DNA of 64,000 nucleotides, taken from NCBI RefSeq assembly GCF_047634355.1, contig NZ_JBLIAL010000010.1, one strand, 5' to 3'. A program made the translations under genes and the position numbers. The DNA is from Porticoccus sp002341315. GTDB lineage: Bacteria > Pseudomonadota > Gammaproteobacteria > Pseudomonadales > Porticoccaceae. Below, one piece after another: positions 26,741 to 35,495 of this stretch. Under the pieces are notes generated by a model that saw only the letters and a list, made by a program, of their open reading frames with translations, was not told where the DNA came from and did not search any database. Each line of letters begins with the position of its first letter. Position 1 is the stretch's first letter.

Positions 26741-27502
26741 ATGGCTGCTGGGCGTCGATCCGTAGATTTCCTTACCATGGCTGGTGTCATACTGTCTCTG
26801 GCTGCAGTGATCGGCGGCAATATGCTGGAAGGCGGGCATACTGACTCGCTGATTCAGTTAACGGCTTTTATTATTGTTTTCGGCGGTACCCTCGGTGCCA
26901 CTCTGGTCCAGACTCCCCTGCATATCTTCCTGCATGCTTTAAAGCGCTTTCGATGGATTTTTTTCCCTCCACCCATGGCGCGCTCTGACATCATGAAGAA
27001 GATGGTGGACTGGAGCAAAATTTCTCGTAAAGAAGGGCTGCTGGGATTACAGGCGGTGGCAGACAGGGAAAAAGACAAGTTCACCAGGAAGGGACTTCAG
27101 CTGTTGGTCGATGGTAATGAGCCCGATGACATTCGAAAAATCCTTGAAGTCGAGATCGATAGTTTTGCCGCACATGAGATGAACAGTGCCAAAGTTTATG
27201 AAGCGATGGGCGGATATTCTCCCACCATTGGCATTATCGGGGCCGTGATGGGGTTGATACACGTGATGAACAACCTGTCTGATCCGTCACTGCTTGGCCC
27301 TGGTATCGCGGTTGCATTTGTGGCCACAATTTACGGGGTGGGGTTGGCGAATTTCTTTTTTTTACCCATGTCGAACAAGCTCAAAATGTTGGTGAATGAC
27401 CAGGTCCAATATCGGGATATGCTGGTGGATGGCATGGTAGCCATAGCCGAGGGAGAGAATCCCCGGTCCATCGAGAGCAAACTCGAAGGGTATCTGACCT
27501 AG
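26741..27502 (+). CDS. motC: Flagellar motor stator protein MotC (MotA family)
   Basis: MotA/TolQ/ExbB-type stator channel subunit with four membrane spans (two at residues 10-65, two at about 150-200) and a cytoplasmic loop that contacts FliG. The segment YSPTIGIIGAVMGLIHVMNNLSDPSLLGPGIA is the family signature. The protein is 253 aa. In Pseudomonas motCD lies behind fliA and the che genes; here it follows fliA by only 11 bases. Distinct from the PomA-like paralogue at 30282. Confidence 0.9.
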   Translation: MAAGRRSVDFLTMAGVILSLAAVIGGNMLEGGHTDSLIQLTAFIIVFGGTLGATLVQTPLHIFLHALKRFRWIFFPPPMARSDIMKKMVDWSKISRKEGLLGLQAVADREKDKFTRKGLQLLVDGNEPDDIRKILEVEIDSFAAHEMNSAKVYEAMGGYSPTIGIIGAVMGLIHVMNNLSDPSLLGPGIAVAFVATIYGVGLANFFFLPMSNKLKMLVNDQVQYRDMLVDGMVAIAEGENPRSIESKLEGYLT

Positions 27503-27505
27503 GCC

Positions 27506-28405
27506 ATGGCCAGAAAAAAACTGCATCAAGAGAATGAAAATCACGAGCGGTGGTTGGTTTCCTATGCTGACTTTATCACTCTGTTATTCGCTTTTTTTGT
27601 GGTCATGTATTCCATCTCGTCTGTTAATGAAGGTAAATACCGGGTTCTTTCCAGCTCGATGGTGTCGGCTTTCCGCCAACCGAAGTCATCTCTTGAACCG
27701 GTTCAAATTGGGCAATTGGTGCGATCTCCACTGATGATGCCCGATCAGGTCATGGATGTTTCAGCCAATCCCGCGCCAATTATTACACCCATGTTGCCCC
27801 AGGATCAGGACTCGCCAGCCGACGATAGTGACCCGTTGGCGATGGAGTTCTCCCCTGAAGATATCATCATGCAAAAAGCTTTTAATGCCGCGGAAAAAGA
27901 AGTGGATGAGATGGCTGGTCATGTGGAGGAGCAACTCGATTCTCTGATAGATGAGGAAATTGTCAACATCAAGCGCAATAAATTCTGGCTGGAGGTAGAG
28001 ATAAAGTCGAGTCTATTGTTTCCCAGTGGCGGCAGTGATCTGGTTCCCGCTTCAATACCTGTGCTTCAAAAACTGTCAAAAATTTTCAGAGAGTTACCCA
28101 ATCGGATTCATGTGGAGGGTTTTACAGATAATCAGCCTATCAATACGGTGATTTTTCCTTCGAACTGGGAGCTTTCCACCGCCCGTGCGGCAGCAGTTGT
28201 CAGGCTTTTTGAAAGCAATGGCATTGCCGCCTCCAGAATGGCTGCTATCGGTTATGGTGAATTTCGCCCAATTGCTGAGAACACCACTGAAACAGGACGA
28301 GCCAAGAATCGTCGTGTGGTTATAGTAGTGGTGGCTTCAATGGCAAACCGCCAGGATCAAAGAATTTACGAGTTTGAGATGTTAAAGGATCAAGCGGGAA
28401 CCTGA
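27506..28405 (+). CDS. motD: Flagellar motor stator protein MotD (MotB family)
   Basis: MotB-type partner of MotC. One membrane helix with the ion-binding aspartate (Asp22, in SYADFITLLFAFFVVMYS), a plug/linker region and a C-terminal OmpA-like peptidoglycan-binding domain (about 160-275: VEGFTDNQPI, NWELSTARAAAVVR, NRRVVIVV). The protein is 299 aa, starting four bases after motC. The linker is long and acidic (residues 70-130). The coupling ion cannot be fixed from sequence alone. Confidence 0.91.
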   Translation: MARKKLHQENENHERWLVSYADFITLLFAFFVVMYSISSVNEGKYRVLSSSMVSAFRQPKSSLEPVQIGQLVRSPLMMPDQVMDVSANPAPIITPMLPQDQDSPADDSDPLAMEFSPEDIIMQKAFNAAEKEVDEMAGHVEEQLDSLIDEEIVNIKRNKFWLEVEIKSSLLFPSGGSDLVPASIPVLQKLSKIFRELPNRIHVEGFTDNQPINTVIFPSNWELSTARAAAVVRLFESNGIAASRMAAIGYGEFRPIAENTTETGRAKNRRVVIVVVASMANRQDQRIYEFEMLKDQAGT

Positions 28406-28523
28406 GGTATCTTGACAGGTACCTGTATTATCCTTAACTATCGGGAAAGTATCAGACGTTGCTGGACAAAAAAAGGAAAATCATAGCGATAAATAATGCG
28501 ATAAGCCCTGTGGGAGAATCGAT

Positions 28524-28697
28524 ATGGTCGATTCAGTGAGATTGAATAAAATAAGCTCTGTATCAAAAAGCCGGCCTGTAGTGGGAAAGGAAGAGAGCGA
28601 GCAAAAGCCAAAAGATGACCAGATTTTTTCCGAAAAACAGGCCGTAAAAAAGAAGAAGCAGTCCAGACTGGGAGGTAACGTGGACGAGCGCTGTTAG
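28524..28697 (+). CDS. Small Lys-rich protein behind motD (57 aa), unrecognised
   Basis: A 57-codon frame with a good ribosome site: GGGAG eight bases before ATG 28524. The product (start MVDSVRLNKISSV, end GGNVDERC) is highly charged, with a KKKK run, no membrane segment and no signal. I do not recognise the family. It lies in an otherwise empty 334-base gap between motD and a convergent PilZ gene. Codon choice looks like the neighbours. Two CGATAA elements (28487-28502) upstream resemble sigma-28 -10 boxes but lack a good -35. It could be a small flagellar accessory protein; that is inference from place only. Confidence 0.5.
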   Translation: MVDSVRLNKISSVSKSRPVVGKEESEQKPKDDQIFSEKQAVKKKKQSRLGGNVDERC

Positions 28698-28738
28698 TGG
28701 CTGTGGGATGTATTGTGAAGGCCACGTACTGACAGGTT

Positions 28739-29299
28739 TCAGGGTTCTCTCGGCGTTGACCATTGGCGCTGTACAATATGCTGGATCAACTCTTCCTGGG
28801 CTGTACCATTTCCCAGAAACTGTACTCTAATCCGGTGGGTGTCCTCGCCAGTCTGATTGATCGGAGTACAATCCACCACTGTCGCCAGCATTTCAAGGCG
28901 ACTGTTGGCAGGTTTCAGAACAATTGTCAGTGCGAGTCGTGTGGATGGTTCAATCGCTGACGGGCTATCAAACGCCATGCCACAACCGCTGATATTAACC
29001 ATGATATTTTCATAGGAATCGATGCTTGTCGAATTTTCGCTCAGGTTGAGTGCAGCGACCATCGACAATTTTTTATTCAGTAATCCCAGCGCCTGGGCAA
29101 CGAGCGGATTTTCCTGCCACAGAAGATTGGTTGTCTGGTTGAACTCCCTGTCAATTTCGGCGAGCAAAGCTGTCAGTGGCATCTCTTTGTGACTGGGGTT
29201 GACGCTTGAATGGCTGTCAGCTGTATTGAGCTGTCTGTAACTCAGGCCTATTGTGTCGTCAATGCGATAATAATTTCTGCGCTCGGTTCCCTGCTTCAT
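28739..29299 (-). CDS. PilZ domain protein (c-di-GMP receptor type)
   Basis: About 186 aa. The N-terminal RRNYYRIDDTIGLSYRQ supplies the RxxxR motif of PilZ receptors, and the segment NISGCGMAFDSPSAIEPSTRLALTIVL resembles the second PilZ motif (D/NxSxxG) at about 105-113. The frame extends to 29353 inside pomB, but ATG 29299 (MKQGTERRNYYR), just behind the pomB stop, is the natural start. It lies downstream of pomAB on the same strand, which suggests c-di-GMP control of the motor in the style of YcgR. That role is inferred. Confidence 0.85.
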   Translation of the reverse strand: MKQGTERRNYYRIDDTIGLSYRQLNTADSHSSVNPSHKEMPLTALLAEIDREFNQTTNLLWQENPLVAQALGLLNKKLSMVAALNLSENSTSIDSYENIMVNISGCGMAFDSPSAIEPSTRLALTIVLKPANSRLEMLATVVDCTPINQTGEDTHRIRVQFLGNGTAQEELIQHIVQRQWSTPREP

Positions 29300-29321
29300 G
29301 AGTGGTTTTCTCGGGTTTTTC

Positions 29322-30281
29322 CTATTGCAGGCTTTGCACAGCTGCATCGCCAAGATTTAGTGTATTTAGAAGGTCGGGGTTGGCTTTTTGAATATCGTTG
29401 ATACTGGTAGCAGTCGCTTTATCCAGTCCCTGACGGATGACTATTTCAACCCGCCGGTTCTGGGCGCGACTCTGTGGCGAGGTGTTGCCCTGAAATGGTT
29501 GGGTGTCTGCACGGCCAATGACCATAAACCGGTCGTCATCAAGCTCATCACCTTCGATCAGTTCATGGGTGACAGACAAAGCGCGGGATGAAGAGAGATC
29601 CCAGTTGGAACGGAATCGGCTGCCAGTTATAGGTACATCATCAGTATGTCCTTCGACAGCAATTTTCCCGGCAATATCTTTCAGTGCCTTGCGGAGAGTA
29701 ACCATGACCGGAATAAAATCCGGATGCAACGTTGCCGACCCCGAGGGAAAAGAGCCCTTTTCGCGAATTCGGATGGTAATAGCTCGACCCTCGTTATCAA
29801 TATCGATTTTTCCTTCGTCGATTTCTTTTTTTAGAACTTCTCTCAGTTTGTCGGCATCGGCTTTGGTGTCGGCAATCAGGTTTTTGAGTTTCTCTTCGAG
29901 TAGGGCTTTGGTTTGTTCCTCGCTCAGCTTTTTGGCATCCAGCTCAGGGGCTTCAGGATTGCCCACTCTGAGTGACTGTTGGGTGGTGTCGGCGGTTATC
30001 TGGTTGATAGTTTCTGCGGGGGTTGGTCGGGTTTCGCCTGGGCTGAACTCCTGTGCGATGATGCTGGTTCCCTTGGGAATATCCATCACTTTCACTTGGT
30101 TCTGCACACCAAATGCATTCTTCATGGAGCCTGCAATCTGTTTGTACTTTTGAACATCCAGTTCAGAGAAAGACAGCAGTAATACAAAAAAGCACATTAA
30201 CAGGGACATCAGATCGGCAAAAGTGGCCATCCATGCGGGTGCTCCCGGCGGACCCTCGTCATCATCTTCGTATTCGATCAT
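29322..30281 (-). CDS. pomB: Flagellar motor stator protein PomB (MotB family, sodium type)
   Basis: MotB-family stator with the Vibrio PomB signature around the ion-binding Asp23: APAWMATFADLMSLLMCFFV, then LLLSFSELDVQKYKQIAGSM. The linker contains IPKGTSIIAQEFSPG, also PomB-like. The C-terminal OmpA-like domain (about 180-300) has VEGHTDDVPI and NWDLSSSRALSV. The 319-aa gene abuts pomA without a gap. Sodium coupling is inferred from this similarity. Confidence 0.92.
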   Translation of the reverse strand: MIEYEDDDEGPPGAPAWMATFADLMSLLMCFFVLLLSFSELDVQKYKQIAGSMKNAFGVQNQVKVMDIPKGTSIIAQEFSPGETRPTPAETINQITADTTQQSLRVGNPEAPELDAKKLSEEQTKALLEEKLKNLIADTKADADKLREVLKKEIDEGKIDIDNEGRAITIRIREKGSFPSGSATLHPDFIPVMVTLRKALKDIAGKIAVEGHTDDVPITGSRFRSNWDLSSSRALSVTHELIEGDELDDDRFMVIGRADTQPFQGNTSPQSRAQNRRVEIVIRQGLDKATATSINDIQKANPDLLNTLNLGDAAVQSLQ

Positions 30282-31070
30282 TTATGCTGCCTCGGCAGCC
30301 GCACTTTCAGAAGGCTCTTCCTTGCGTTTCTTCGGCTCCAGGTAGGCTTTGAGCATGGCCTCAATAATACGGGGGTTCTGACCTTCCTGGATCGCCAGCA
30401 CGCCGTCTATGCATATGGCTTTTATCAGGCCTTCTTCCGATTTTCGCAAGTTGAGTTTGTCTGCGATTGGCAGTGCCACCATGTTGGCGAACATGGCGCC
30501 ATAAAGCGTAGTCAGCAGGGCAATGGCCATTGCGGGACCAATGGCTTTTGGGTCATCCATTGCCGAGAGCATTTGTACAAGCCCAATCAGTGTCCCGATC
30601 ATGCCCATGGCGGGTGCCACATCACCGCTGGCACTAAATACTTTTGCACCCCATTTATGCCGGTCAATGGTCTGAATCATATCTTGCTTCATGACAGTAC
30701 TAATCACTGCCCGGTCATTGCCGTCGATCAGCATCTGAATCCCCTGATTCAGAAACTCATTTTCAATTTCCTGATTTTCAAGTGCCAGTGTGCCTTCTTT
30801 GCGAGCTATATTTGCAAGCTCAACGACCTGTGCAATGATATCTTCGGGTTTATCTGTTTTGGCAAAAAAAGCTCTGGTGGCGACTTTGAAAGCACCGAAA
30901 AATTGCTTCAGGGAGAACTTGACCATCACCACCATAAAGGTGCCGCCAAGTACGATCAGTATGGCTGGCAGATTGAAAAAGACCAGTGCGGAGCCACCCG
31001 ACAGAATTGCCACTGTGACAATCGCCATAGCACCCACCAGCCCTAGCAGTGTTGCCAAATCCATAGTCAT
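30282..31070 (-). CDS. pomA: Flagellar motor stator protein PomA (MotA family, sodium type)
   Basis: MotA-family stator, 262 aa, with four membrane spans and the motif VAPAMGMIGTLIGLVQMLSAMDDPKAIGPAMAIALL typical of PomA. The N-terminus MDLATLLGLVGAMAIVTVAILSGG also matches PomA. The cytoplasmic tail is charged (EPKKRKEEPSE). AGAGG precedes ATG 31070. With pomB it forms the second stator set of the locus. Confidence 0.93.
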   Translation of the reverse strand: MTMDLATLLGLVGAMAIVTVAILSGGSALVFFNLPAILIVLGGTFMVVMVKFSLKQFFGAFKVATRAFFAKTDKPEDIIAQVVELANIARKEGTLALENQEIENEFLNQGIQMLIDGNDRAVISTVMKQDMIQTIDRHKWGAKVFSASGDVAPAMGMIGTLIGLVQMLSAMDDPKAIGPAMAIALLTTLYGAMFANMVALPIADKLNLRKSEEGLIKAICIDGVLAIQEGQNPRIIEAMLKAYLEPKKRKEEPSESAAAEAA

Positions 31071-31232
31071 ACCTCTTGAAATAACGTTATCTTGGCCAAT
31101 CTAAAAACTGGCATCATTCTCATGTTCGCATTGGTAACTGTAAAGAGTAAAACTCATATCTTTGATCAGGTGGAGAGTTTTCCCGAATTAATTTCAATTT
31201 TTGCAGGTCTGTTCGGAATAAATCGGCAGAGG

Positions 31233-31970
31233 TTACTTCCCCTCCCATGCCCACAATCCGTTTAAATTGGTTTTATCCATGATTTCTCGGGCCGCATTTT
31301 CTGCGGTTTCCCGGTCCTTGTAGCCGGGCAATTGTACCCGGTAAACAATTTTTTCATCCAGTGACACATGGTTGATTTCGGCTTGATAGCCGATAGCGTC
31401 AATCTGTTTTTTCAGTTGTGTAGCAGCCTCATTGGTGGAGAAGGTGCCTACATTGACATGCCAGTGAGCGCTGGCTGTTGTCTCAGTGCTCTCTTTTTTG
31501 AGATTACCGCCTTTTTGCTCGATGTTTTCGCTGAGGTCGAGTAGTGCCGAGGTTTGCTGGCGCTGCTGGTCCAGCAGTGAGACCTGAAGTTGTTCAAGTT
31601 GTTGGTTCAACTGACCAATGGACTGCTCAAACTGTCGGTCCATTTGGTCCATTTTGCTTTCCAGTAACAACCTGTTGCTATCCTCTGCCGGTGCGAGTTT
31701 GTCGGCTGAATTGTTTGCGTCCGGTTGTTGGGTGAGCAGAAAAATAATGGTGATAACCAGCAACAGATTGCTGGCCAGAACTGCGATCAACAACCACTCC
31801 GTTTGTCGGGGTCGTTCTGTTTTTTGTTGGTTGAGACCGTGGTGATCTGCTGTCAAGTCTGTTTCTGGTGGTGTCTGAGCCGTGTCTGCAGGTGAGTCCC
31901 GCTGATCGGTTTCTCTCCGAGGCTTTAACAGGCTTTGATCCAGCGAAAGATTAAGGTCTTTATCGGTCAT
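31233..31970 (-). CDS. SPOR domain membrane protein
   Basis: Bitopic inner-membrane protein, 245 aa. The polar cytoplasmic N-terminus (to about 60) precedes one membrane helix (WLLIAVLASNLLLVITIIFLL), a coiled-coil periplasmic stalk rich in Gln (about 100-160) and a C-terminal SPOR domain (HWHVNVGTFSTNEAATQLKK ... VYRVQLPGYKDRETAENAA), which binds denuded peptidoglycan glycan strands. Such proteins act in cell division or, near flagellar genes, possibly at the pole. It is transcribed away from the FliK-like gene at 32040. Confidence 0.85.
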   Translation of the reverse strand: MTDKDLNLSLDQSLLKPRRETDQRDSPADTAQTPPETDLTADHHGLNQQKTERPRQTEWLLIAVLASNLLLVITIIFLLTQQPDANNSADKLAPAEDSNRLLLESKMDQMDRQFEQSIGQLNQQLEQLQVSLLDQQRQQTSALLDLSENIEQKGGNLKKESTETTASAHWHVNVGTFSTNEAATQLKKQIDAIGYQAEINHVSLDEKIVYRVQLPGYKDRETAENAAREIMDKTNLNGLWAWEGK

Positions 31971-32039
31971 CTTTTGAGCTCAACAATGCTATGCTTAGGC
32001 AAACATTCTATGCATGAAGCGTGCCGGTAATGGTCGCCA

Positions 32040-33149
32040 ATGGATGAACTACAGTTAGCTCTTACCGTTGCCAGGATAGATCAGAAAAATTTTGGTCTCT
32101 GGTTGAAGTCGTGGCAGGTGGGTCAGGTACTTCAGGCCCTGGTCACGGACAAGACTCCTTCGGGTGATCTGATCCTCCGAATTGCTGGCCATCAAGTGAC
32201 TGCAACAGCTGATATTCCTGTCCAGAAAGGGGCGCAGTTGTCGCTGGAGATCAATCGTCTTGATCCCGTGCCAACCCTTAAAATTATCAATACGACCGTT
32301 CCTCTCTCAACCCATCCGAATTCCGCAATGGCTGGCCAGCTCCAACTTCTCGTGCCTCGCCAGGGCGAAGTGGTAGAACCTTTCCGGCTGCTGTTCAATA
32401 CCGCACAGGGCGTCAATATTCTGTCGCTGCTGGGGTTTCGTCCCACTGAGCAGACTCAAATCCAGCGCCTTGCCGTCGATGCTCGGCAGCTCGCTGATCC
32501 AAAGTTGCTAAAACAAGCGCTTAATCAGTCCGGGTTATTTCTGGAGGCTCATTTAAAGCAGTTGCTGTTGATGGGAGGCGTATTGCCCCAAGGTGATCTC
32601 AAAGCCGAATTATTGCGCATTCTTGCCAGAGTAAAGCTTCAGCAGGAAACTACGGGATCCAGTTCGAGAAGTATGGATTCAGACGGCCTGTTTGAACTTC
32701 ATCAAAAATTAGAAGGCGCACTGGCGAGGATGACACTTGCCCAGATGCAAGCCGGTGAAGCTCGAGAAACCGGAGGTCATCGCTGGGCTTTCGAATTGCC
32801 AGTGAAAATAAACGATGGTTATCAGACATTGTTTATTTCAATAGGCAGTGACGAAAGTCGGTCGTCAGAAGATGAACAGTCTCAGGGCTGGAAAGTGCGC
32901 CTGGGAATGGAATTTCCAAAACTAGGCCATGTGGAGGCCGAACTCTTTTTTTCTGGTAAGAAACTGTCGGTAGTGACTTACGCAGCTTCCCCTGATACGT
33001 TCAAGTTGATGAATGATCAGATCGATTTATTGCGTTCATCCCTTGAAAGTCGTGGCCTCGAAACAGGCACCATATTGTGTCGGCTGGGTTCAACCGAAGA
33101 GACTTCAGACAGTGCGATACACAGTAGCTGTGTGGATGAAAAGATATGA
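32040..33149 (+). CDS. Second FliK-like hook-length control protein
   Basis: A 369-aa protein whose C-terminal part (about 250-335: GHRWAFELPVKINDGYQTLFIS, GWKVRLGMEFPKLGHVEAELFFSGKKLSV) matches the Flg_hook domain of FliK. The N-terminal part (VGQVLQALVTDKTPSGDLILRIAG) resembles a small beta domain found in FliK-like proteins. Its stop overlaps, as ATGA, an FlhB C-terminal paralogue, so the pair mirrors FliK-FlhB. The role is unknown; it may modulate export switching or serve as a second ruler. No strong ribosome site is visible before ATG 32040. Confidence 0.75.
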   Translation: MDELQLALTVARIDQKNFGLWLKSWQVGQVLQALVTDKTPSGDLILRIAGHQVTATADIPVQKGAQLSLEINRLDPVPTLKIINTTVPLSTHPNSAMAGQLQLLVPRQGEVVEPFRLLFNTAQGVNILSLLGFRPTEQTQIQRLAVDARQLADPKLLKQALNQSGLFLEAHLKQLLLMGGVLPQGDLKAELLRILARVKLQQETTGSSSRSMDSDGLFELHQKLEGALARMTLAQMQAGEARETGGHRWAFELPVKINDGYQTLFISIGSDESRSSEDEQSQGWKVRLGMEFPKLGHVEAELFFSGKKLSVVTYAASPDTFKLMNDQIDLLRSSLESRGLETGTILCRLGSTEETSDSAIHSSCVDEKI

Positions 33150-33433
33150 CCATTTCAAAAAAAACTGATCGAAGTATTTCGAAGGCTGCAGCTTTAACCT
33201 ATAGCGGTACTGGAGCACCGACGGTGGTTGCCAAGGGCGAGGGGTTTATCGCAAAGCAAATTATTGATGTTGCTGACCGGTATGAGGTGCCCCTCATATC
33301 GGATGAGCAACTGGTCAGTGTGTTGATCAATGTGCCCTTGGGGGATGAAATTCCGGAAAACCTCTACCTGGCAATAGCAGAAGTTCTTGCTCACGTCTAT
33401 CGCCTCAACGGATTAATAGATACCTACGATTAA
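33146..33433 (+). CDS. FlhB C-terminal paralogue (FlhX/YlqH type)
   Basis: A 95-aa soluble protein matching the part of FlhB after the cleavage site: APTVVAKGEGFIAKQIIDVADRYEVPLI and DEIPENLYLAIAEVLAHVYRLNG align with the equivalent FlhB stretch at 20692-21852. It lacks membrane spans and the NPTH cleavage motif (the equivalent place reads TYSGTGAP). Such proteins (FlhX; B. subtilis YlqH) can replace the cleaved FlhB fragment. Start overlaps the FliK-like gene by four bases. Confidence 0.85.
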   Translation: MTISKKTDRSISKAAALTYSGTGAPTVVAKGEGFIAKQIIDVADRYEVPLISDEQLVSVLINVPLGDEIPENLYLAIAEVLAHVYRLNGLIDTYD

Positions 33434-33438
33434 TTTTT

Positions 33439-33462
33439 TATAATATTATAGGGTGCCCTATA
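33439..33462 (+). promoter_or_regulatory. TATAAT box and dyad before the diguanylate cyclase
   Basis: A perfect TATAAT (33439-33444) is followed at once by the dyad TATAGGG-TG-CCCTATA (33447-33462). No good -35 lies at the right distance. The dyad could be an operator covering the transcription start or a weak terminator of the preceding operon. Tentative. Confidence 0.35.
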
Positions 33463-33535
33463 GTTAAATTGATGTCCCGTCAGGTTTTTTGCGTGCATTA
33501 CTGATTTTAAATAATTATTAGCACAGGATTGTTCA

Positions 33536-35059
33536 ATGGATCGTGAGTCCTCCCTAAGCAGACTGAGTATCAGATTAACCCACCTAGCTGATTCCCAGGA
33601 CCCCGACTTGACGAGGTTGCTAAAAAAACTTCGCCATGCGATCAAAGATGGCGATGAGGGGGCTGAACTCGATCGCCTATCGGACCAGCTGGCCCGGCAT
33701 ATGATTACTCTTGAACAGAACCCCCCAGCTGATTTGCACGTACCCTTGACCAGTCATTACGCGACAGATTTTGCTGAAAGCATAAAGTCTCTCAATGTCG
33801 ATCAGTCCTACCGAAACAAACTCGACTATCTCGCCAGCCAGATGGCCAAAGCTCCCCAGGTTGATCAGCAGCTCCAGTATCTGCGGGATGTGTTTCGTTT
33901 ACTTCGTACCGCTACTTCTCACAAGGCTCAAGAAAAGAGTTCCTATGGCGGTGTTCTCAACTGGTTCGACAAGAAAGATGGCAAGAAAGGTGACAAAACA
34001 AATGGGCAACTGAATGGCTTTTTATTGAAGGCCACTGATCTTTTGAATCAGATTATTTCCCACATGGACGTCTTGAATGGTAGTCCTTCGGAAACCAAGT
34101 GGCTGAAAGAGCAGTTGTCCGAATCTGAATCTGTTGAATCGCTGGGATCGGTGCTTGATGAGGTGATCGATCTGTTATCTGAACTCACTGGCAAGGTTAA
34201 TGAGGAACGCCTTACAACACAGAGTTTCCTGGGAAATTTACACACTAAATTGCAAAGTGTTGAAGAAGTAATTTCTTCGGTAATTACTGATGGTGAGGAA
34301 TCGTTTGAGCGAGCGGCTACGTTGGAAAAAGCGGTCAATGATGACGTGCAGGTGATCGGTAAAGCCGTTGATGAAAATGACCTTGATGTGTTGAAAAAAA
34401 CGGTGGAAAGTGGATTGGTCAATCTTTCTGCAAAAGTGGCCAGCTACCTTGAAACAGAGCGCAAACAACACCAGGAAAGCAAGCAGAAGATCAAGGGGCT
34501 TACCAGGCAGGTCAGGAGCATGGAGTCGGAAACCACCAAGCTCCGTAGCGAAGTGAGGAATAGCCTGGATCTGGTGATGAAAGATCCGCTGACCGGCGTG
34601 TACAACCGGGGTGGTTATGAGGCACGGGTGGTTGAGGAGTTTTCTCGAAAGCAGCGGATAAATGCACCTTTATCGTTGGTATTTGTGGACTGTAACAAGT
34701 TCAAACAGATTAATGACACCTTTGGTCATAACGCCGGCGATACGGTGTTGGTCAAGGTAGCGGAAACACTGAAAGTCCGGGCCAGAACCTCAGACGTTGT
34801 TGCCCGTTATGGGGGTGATGAGTTTGTGGTGCTGCTGACGGATACAGATATAACAGGGGCAGAGGTGTTTGCCAAAGATGCATGCGACAAAATTCGCAAG
34901 GCAGGTTTTAATAATAACGGCAAGCCACTGGATGTTTCCATTTCCTGTGGGGTCACAGAGGTGCGGGATGACGATACACCAGTGACCGCATTGCACCGGG
35001 CCGATCAGGCAATGTATAAGGCAAAAAATGACACCGAGGATAAAGTCTTTGTTGTTTAA
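33536..35059 (+). CDS. Diguanylate cyclase (GGDEF domain)
   Basis: Makes cyclic di-GMP from two GTP. The 507-aa soluble protein has a helical N-terminal region (1-330) with coiled coil just before the catalytic domain (KQHQESKQKIKGLTRQVRSM). The GGDEF domain (about 345-505) starts DPLTGVYNRGGYE, has the metal-binding Asp in FVDCNKFKQINDTFGH, and an intact GGDEF active-site loop. An RxxD inhibitory site (RTSD) lies five residues before GGDEF, so product inhibition is expected. No membrane span or sensor domain was recognised. Position next to the flagellar locus suggests control of motility. Confidence 0.92.
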   Translation: MDRESSLSRLSIRLTHLADSQDPDLTRLLKKLRHAIKDGDEGAELDRLSDQLARHMITLEQNPPADLHVPLTSHYATDFAESIKSLNVDQSYRNKLDYLASQMAKAPQVDQQLQYLRDVFRLLRTATSHKAQEKSSYGGVLNWFDKKDGKKGDKTNGQLNGFLLKATDLLNQIISHMDVLNGSPSETKWLKEQLSESESVESLGSVLDEVIDLLSELTGKVNEERLTTQSFLGNLHTKLQSVEEVISSVITDGEESFERAATLEKAVNDDVQVIGKAVDENDLDVLKKTVESGLVNLSAKVASYLETERKQHQESKQKIKGLTRQVRSMESETTKLRSEVRNSLDLVMKDPLTGVYNRGGYEARVVEEFSRKQRINAPLSLVFVDCNKFKQINDTFGHNAGDTVLVKVAETLKVRARTSDVVARYGGDEFVVLLTDTDITGAEVFAKDACDKIRKAGFNNNGKPLDVSISCGVTEVRDDDTPVTALHRADQAMYKAKNDTEDKVFVV

Positions 35060-35495
35060 TGCAAATTCACGATGCCGTTCAGCATAAACGATAAAAATAA
35101 ATAGCTGGCCAGTTGTTTTATGCTGCGACAAAGTAACGAATAAACACTTCGGGCTTAATTTTCTCTGTCATCAGACGTGTAGCAATGGCTGCCTGTTTCG
35201 CTTCTGAACCTGATTGACTGTCCGCTCATTGATCATCTAAAACGAGAAACACGACGACATCATCGTTGTGGCGAAGCACCCCCGACACTGTGCAGGACGA
35301 CAGCTGTTATTATAGGTGAAGCCTTTCGCACGTTGATTCCTTTGATCGCGATGTTGCGTCCTCTATTGTTCAAATGTGATTGTTGATCCTTTTCGGTCAC
35401 TTGCAACCTTTGGGGAAATCATTGAATCTTTCTTATACCTGTGTGGGAGAGTTTCAAAAGACAGCATGTTTCTGCTGCCTGGATGATCGCCAACA
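35060..35495. other. Intergenic gap (436 bases), nothing assigned
   Basis: No convincing frame, RNA fold or repeat was seen. It presumably carries the terminator of the GGDEF gene and the promoter of the CrbS-like sensor, but no clear -35/-10 pair or T-tract hairpin could be defended. Confidence 0.5.

Noticed and set aside
28415..28426. Perfect palindrome ACAGGTACCTGT behind motD
   Set aside because: Twelve bases only, no T tract and no second copy noticed; may be chance.
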